Assembly: GCA_963744105.1 (NCBI GenBank)
Contig: CAVUSJ010000010.1
Span: 62,001 to 126,000, forward strand
Source of the DNA: DASUPK01 sp963744105
Lineage (GTDB): Bacteria; Actinomycetota; Thermoleophilia; Solirubrobacterales; 70-9
Reading direction: 5' to 3'
Length of the DNA stretch: 64,000 nt
Numbering within the stretch: position 1 is the stretch's first letter; every line of letters begins with the position of its first letter. Shown here piece after piece: positions 60,026 through 64,000 of this stretch. The notes below the pieces were generated by a model. That model saw nothing but the letters and a program-made list of their open reading frames with translations, was not told the origin of the DNA and ran no database searches. The position numbers were made by a program, and so were the translations under genes.

Positions 60026-60706
60026 ATGAGCTCCCTTGCCTCCCTCGCCCAGGAGATCGCCTCCTGCACCCGCTGCCCTCGGCTGGTCGAGTGGCGGGAG
60101 CGGTGCGCTGCCGAGCCGCCCCGGCGATACCAGGGCGAGCGGTACTGGGCGCGCCCTCTTCCCGGCTTCGGCGATCCGCGGGCGGGAATCGCGATCGTCG
60201 GACTGGCGCCGGCTGCGCACGGGGGGAACCGGACCGGGCGGTTCTTCACCGGTGATCGCTCCGGCGACTGGCTGTTCGCGGCGCTCCACCGGGCCGGGCT
60301 CGCCAACCAGCCGGAGTCGGTGAGCAGCGACGACGGGCTGCGGCTGCGCGGCGCGTACGTCACCGCGGTCAACCGCTGCCCGCCGCCGCAGAACCGGCCG
60401 ACGACCGAGGAGCGCGACAACTGCCTGCCCTATCTGGTGAGGGAGCTGGGACTGCTGCGGTCCGCGCGGGTGATCGTCGCACTCGGGTCCTACGCCTGGG
60501 CCGGGTCGCTGTTGGCGCTGAGCGAGTTGGGGGCGGAGGTGCCGCGGCCGAGGCCGCGGTTCGGGCATGAGGCCGACGCGCGCGTCGGGGAGTGGTCGAT
60601 GGTCGGCTGCTTTCACCCGAGCCAGCAGAACACGTTCACCGGGAGGCTGACTGAGCCGATGCTCGACGCGGTCTTCTCGCGCGCCAGGGAGCTCGTGTCC
60701 GGCTGA
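60026..60706 (+). CDS. Type 5 uracil-DNA glycosylase (UdgB)
   Basis: Removes uracil, and in this family also hypoxanthine or xanthine, from DNA. 226 aa. Four Cys (14, 17, 118, 133) should bind the [4Fe-4S] cluster. GLAPAAHGGNRTGRFFTGD at 59-77 is the UdgB motif A (no catalytic Asp/Asn as in other UDGs), NRCPPPQNRPTTEERDNC the cluster-and-loop region, and HPSQQNTFTGRLT at 197-209 the minor-groove loop. Full length and complete. It is the first of the housekeeping genes after the glycan locus, 33 nt before pgsA. Confidence 0.93.
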   Translation: MSSLASLAQEIASCTRCPRLVEWRERCAAEPPRRYQGERYWARPLPGFGDPRAGIAIVGLAPAAHGGNRTGRFFTGDRSGDWLFAALHRAGLANQPESVSSDDGLRLRGAYVTAVNRCPPPQNRPTTEERDNCLPYLVRELGLLRSARVIVALGSYAWAGSLLALSELGAEVPRPRPRFGHEADARVGEWSMVGCFHPSQQNTFTGRLTEPMLDAVFSRARELVSG

Positions 60707-60739
60707 GCCAGCGACCAACACCTGGGGGATACTGGGCGC

Positions 60740-61297
60740 GTGTTCCAGCTCAATCTCCCCAACGCGCTCACGGTGCTGCGGATCCTGCTGGTGCCGGTGG
60801 TGGTGGTCGCGCTGCTCGACGAGACGCCGAACGGGGATGCGATCGCGGCCGGTGTGTTCGCGCTGGCGGCGCTGACCGACACGTTGGACGGCTATATCGC
60901 GCGCTCGCGGGGCGCGATCACGACGTTCGGCAAGCTGATGGACCCGATCGCGGACAAGCTGCTGGTGGCGGCGTCGCTGATCGCGCTGGTCTCGCTCAAC
61001 CGGCTGGCGGCCTGGATCGCGATGGTGATCATCGCGCGGGAGTTCGCGGTCACCGGGCTGCGGATGGTCGCGGCGGAGCAGGGGGTGGTGATCCAGGCGA
61101 GCTGGATGGGGAAGGTGAAGACGATCCTTCAGGTGGCCGCGATCATCTGCCTGATCGCGGTCAACCCAGCGCCGCTCTGGGTGAACCTGCTGGTCTATGC
61201 CGCGGTCGCCGCGACGGTGATCAGCGGGTTCGACTACTTCTTCGGGTTCCGGCGGATGATCGAGGAGTCCCGCTCGACCAAGAAGCACCCTGCCTAG
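60740..61297 (+). CDS. pgsA: CDP-diacylglycerol-glycerol-3-phosphate 3-phosphatidyltransferase
   Basis: Makes phosphatidylglycerol phosphate from CDP-diacylglycerol and glycerol 3-phosphate in the inner membrane. 185 aa, GTG start. The CDP-alcohol phosphatidyltransferase motif is perfect: D47-xx-D50-G51-xx-A54-R55-x8-G64-xxx-D68-xxx-D72. About five membrane helices; LNLPNALTVLRILLVPV is the typical start. EFAVTGLRMVA follows the motif as in PgsA proper. Overlaps convergent folE2 by 4 nt. PgsA is favoured over related phosphatidyltransferases by size and start, but not proven. Confidence 0.9.
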   Translation: MFQLNLPNALTVLRILLVPVVVVALLDETPNGDAIAAGVFALAALTDTLDGYIARSRGAITTFGKLMDPIADKLLVAASLIALVSLNRLAAWIAMVIIAREFAVTGLRMVAAEQGVVIQASWMGKVKTILQVAAIICLIAVNPAPLWVNLLVYAAVAATVISGFDYFFGFRRMIEESRSTKKHPA

Positions 61298-62316
61298 GCG
61301 GCAGGGGCCTCCAGCCACTCCCGCATAGTCGTGTGGTGGCGGGAGTGATCGCCGCTCTCGAGCTCCTCGACGATCTCGGAGAGCAGGCCGTAGCGCTCGG
61401 CCACCACGTTGTGGCGGTGGATGGTCTCGAGGTTCTCCTGGCGGGCCTGGACGAAGGCGCCGTCGCGCAGCTCGGGAAAGGCCTCGGTGACCTGGCGGAT
61501 CATCTCGCGGACGCAGTCCTCGACGAAGCGGGGGTTGGCGTGGGCCTTCTCGACCACGGCGCGCTCGTCCGCCCGCTTCATCAGCTCGTAGATCTCGCTG
61601 GACATGGAGGTCTCGACGATGCGGAGGAGGCGGCGGGCGTCGATGTCCACGCCGGAGTCCTCGGGGGTGCCGATGTAGAGGGTGCCGATGCCGCGCTGGT
61701 TATGGGTCGCCAGGGGGACGGCGTCGACGATGCGGTCGATGTCCTCCTCGCCAAATCCCTCTTCTTGCAGACGCTCGCGTGCTCCGTCCTCGACCAGGCC
61801 CTGGGCGCAGGGGCACGCGGTCATGCCCTGGGCCTGAACTCCGATCAGGGTGCGGGTGCCGCGGTCCGAAGCCACAGCGGTGCCGTAGAGGGTGTAGAGC
61901 TCCTGGGTGGGGAGGCCGGAGACCGGGGCTGGGACGGTCTCGGGATAGCGGGCCGCGATCTTCACCTCGGCGCGGATGCCGCCCTGCCGCTCGCGGACCT
62001 GCTCGGCGATGTGAGCCGCCAGGCCCTCGGCCCGGAGGGCCTCGCCGAGGACCACGGTGTCGATGGCCTCGTTGACGACCTCCTCGAAGCGGGACATGTG
62101 GACGCCGGCCTGCTCGGGATTGAGGTCCACGAAGCACTCGAGGTCGGCGTGGTAGAGCGACTCGTCTCCGGTCGAGCCGCCGTTCTGGCTGCCGCACACC
62201 CGGATGACCTTCTCGACGCCGACGACGCCGACGCGGGAGAGGCTGACCCGGGTGGCGGGTGCCTCGGCCTGGGCGTCGCGGGTCGGGGCGCTGATTGTCT
62301 CGATCGAGTTGGCCAT
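61294..62316 (-). CDS. folE2: GTP cyclohydrolase FolE2/MptA (type IB)
   Basis: Opens GTP to 7,8-dihydroneopterin triphosphate, the first step of folate/pterin synthesis, using a type IB fold that tolerates several metals. 340 aa. Family marks: RVGVVGVEKVIRV, YHADLECFVDLN, GVHMSRFEEVVNEAID, GMTACPCAQ with Cys168 and Cys170 (metal/active site), and TLYIGTPEDSGVDI. The CPCAQ form and length resemble archaeal MptA and their actinobacterial relatives. Complete. Divergent from the sigma factor gene across an AT-richer gap. No zinc-responsive element was recognised. Confidence 0.9.
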   Translation of the reverse strand: MANSIETISAPTRDAQAEAPATRVSLSRVGVVGVEKVIRVCGSQNGGSTGDESLYHADLECFVDLNPEQAGVHMSRFEEVVNEAIDTVVLGEALRAEGLAAHIAEQVRERQGGIRAEVKIAARYPETVPAPVSGLPTQELYTLYGTAVASDRGTRTLIGVQAQGMTACPCAQGLVEDGARERLQEEGFGEEDIDRIVDAVPLATHNQRGIGTLYIGTPEDSGVDIDARRLLRIVETSMSSEIYELMKRADERAVVEKAHANPRFVEDCVREMIRQVTEAFPELRDGAFVQARQENLETIHRHNVVAERYGLLSEIVEELESGDHSRHHTTMREWLEAPAA

Positions 62317-62396
62317 CGGAGCAAGTATGCCGGGCCGGTGTCACCGGGTTCGGAAAATGCCCAAAAAGTGAGTCAAATAACCGCGCGAACCGTCCC

Positions 62397-62402
62397 TATA
62401 CT
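62397..62402 (+). promoter_or_regulatory. Candidate -10 element upstream of the sigma factor gene
   Basis: TATACT lies 77 nt before the ATG at 62479 in the only clearly AT-richer part of the region (about 62350-62402). A weak -35 may be GTCAAA at 62372-62377 (19-bp spacer). The gap 62317-62478 must hold divergent promoters for folE2 as well. Confidence 0.45.
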
Positions 62403-62478
62403 CCCGCTCGCTCTAGGGCTCGGTCTTCTTAAGGGGAGAAGGGTGGGCTGTCCGCAGTACCGGGAGAAGGAGAGGGAT

Positions 62479-63600
<1,122 letters not shown>

Positions 63601-63610
63601 GCGGCATAGT

Positions 63611-64000
63611 CTGGGCGGCATAGCCGCAATCGAGATCTCGGAGCTGCGCGTTCGGCGCGGCGAGAAGGTGGTGCTGCCCGGCCTCTCGCTGAGCGTCGAG
63701 GCCGGGTCTGTCACTGCGCTGCTCGGGCCGAGCGGGTGCGGCAAGACGACGCTGATGCGGTCGATCGTGGGAGTGCAGATCGTCGAGGGCGGGGAGGTCA
63801 GGGTGCTCGGCGAGGCCGCGGGGTCGCCGGCGCTGCGGTCGCGGGTCGCGTACATGACGCAGGGGCCGTCGGTCTACACGGATCTGACGGTGCGGGAGAA
63901 CCTGCGGTTCTTCGCGCGGGTGCTGGGAGCGCCGGGTGAGCGGATCGAGAACGCGATCCGGACGGTCAGTCTGGGGGCGCTCGCGGACCGGGTGGTCAGG
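63611..64000 (+). CDS. ABC transporter ATPase, 3' end outside window
   Basis: First ~125 residues of an ABC ATPase for an ABC-2 type (drug/NatA-like) exporter: IEISELRVRRGEKVVLPGL, Walker A GPSGCGKTT, RSRVAYMTQGPSVYTDLTVRENLRFF with Q-loop Gln and the ENLRFFARVLG helix typical of this group. Signature and Walker B lie beyond 64000. The start is unclear: no ATG, GTG or TTG is in frame between the sigma factor stop and the first strand; CTG at 63611 is the nearest possible start and no good Shine-Dalgarno is visible. The substrate cannot be judged. Confidence 0.8.
   Translation, partial: MGGIAAIEISELRVRRGEKVVLPGLSLSVEAGSVTALLGPSGCGKTTLMRSIVGVQIVEGGEVRVLGEAAGSPALRSRVAYMTQGPSVYTDLTVRENLRFFARVLGAPGERIENAIRTVSLGALADRVVR

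Noticed and set aside
61333..62478. Long in-frame extension upstream of the sigma factor
   Set aside because: It runs antisense through folE2 and crosses the promoter-like AT-rich gap; the ATG at 62479 has an excellent Shine-Dalgarno.

Overview
The window is high-GC DNA from an actinobacterium. The best guess is class Thermoleophilia (Solirubrobacterales or a relative). This rests on base composition, an RpoD-type sigma factor with a short acidic N-terminal region, a FolE2/MptA-type GTP cyclohydrolase, a type 5 uracil-DNA glycosylase and a conserved actinobacterial secreted Cys-rich protein. It is an inference, since no rRNA is present. Coding density is very high, genes mostly abut or overlap by 1-4 nt, and no stretch over 300 bases lacks a gene.

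Layout. (a) 1-10.8 kb, general chromosome: the 3' part of holB, a histidine kinase/response regulator pair, a small peptide gene, a secreted Cys-rich protein, an enoyl-CoA hydratase, tRNA-Thr(CGU), an HNH protein, a large secreted hydrolase, a secreted S1 protease, a protein of unknown function and a lipoprotein. (b) 10.8-60.0 kb, a surface-glycan locus of about 49 kb made of several back-to-back operons. It has about 20 glycosyltransferases (GT2, GT4, a CgeB-like one, a CAP59-like one and a GT-B/GT-A fusion), nucleotide-sugar enzymes (UDP-sugar 6-dehydrogenase, RmlC-type epimerase, two Gmd-type dehydratases, a GDP-fucose synthase-like enzyme and two other epimerases), and an amino-sugar module (WecE-like aminotransferase, two tandem WecD-like N-acetyltransferases and a FemAB-like acyltransferase). 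It also has FkbM and class I methyltransferases, polytopic membrane proteins and one ABC-2 exporter pair (Wzm/Wzt-like). A thioesterase and a small membrane protein sit inside it. (c) 60.0-64.0 kb, housekeeping again: uracil-DNA glycosylase, pgsA, folE2, the sigma factor and the start of an ABC ATPase gene.

How it fits together. The sugar enzymes should supply UDP-uronate-type, 6-deoxyhexose and N-acylated amino-deoxy sugars. The GTs assemble a decorated, methylated glycan, which the ABC pair would export. No initiating phosphoglycosyltransferase, Wzy polymerase, Wzx flippase or RmlA/B/D is visible, so those steps must be encoded elsewhere.

Caveats and oddities. Between 30.2 and 33.1 kb two genes are broken by about a dozen frameshifts while every segment keeps coding character, which looks more like local sequence error than decay. 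A methyltransferase (frameshift at about 18,998) and a SnoaL-like gene (25.2-25.5 kb) are also broken. Two GT genes have no ATG/GTG/TTG near the expected start but have a strong Shine-Dalgarno upstream of a CTG. A perfect 11-bp inverted repeat covers the ribosome-binding region of a cupin gene. I saw no CRISPR array, insertion sequence, prophage or rRNA.
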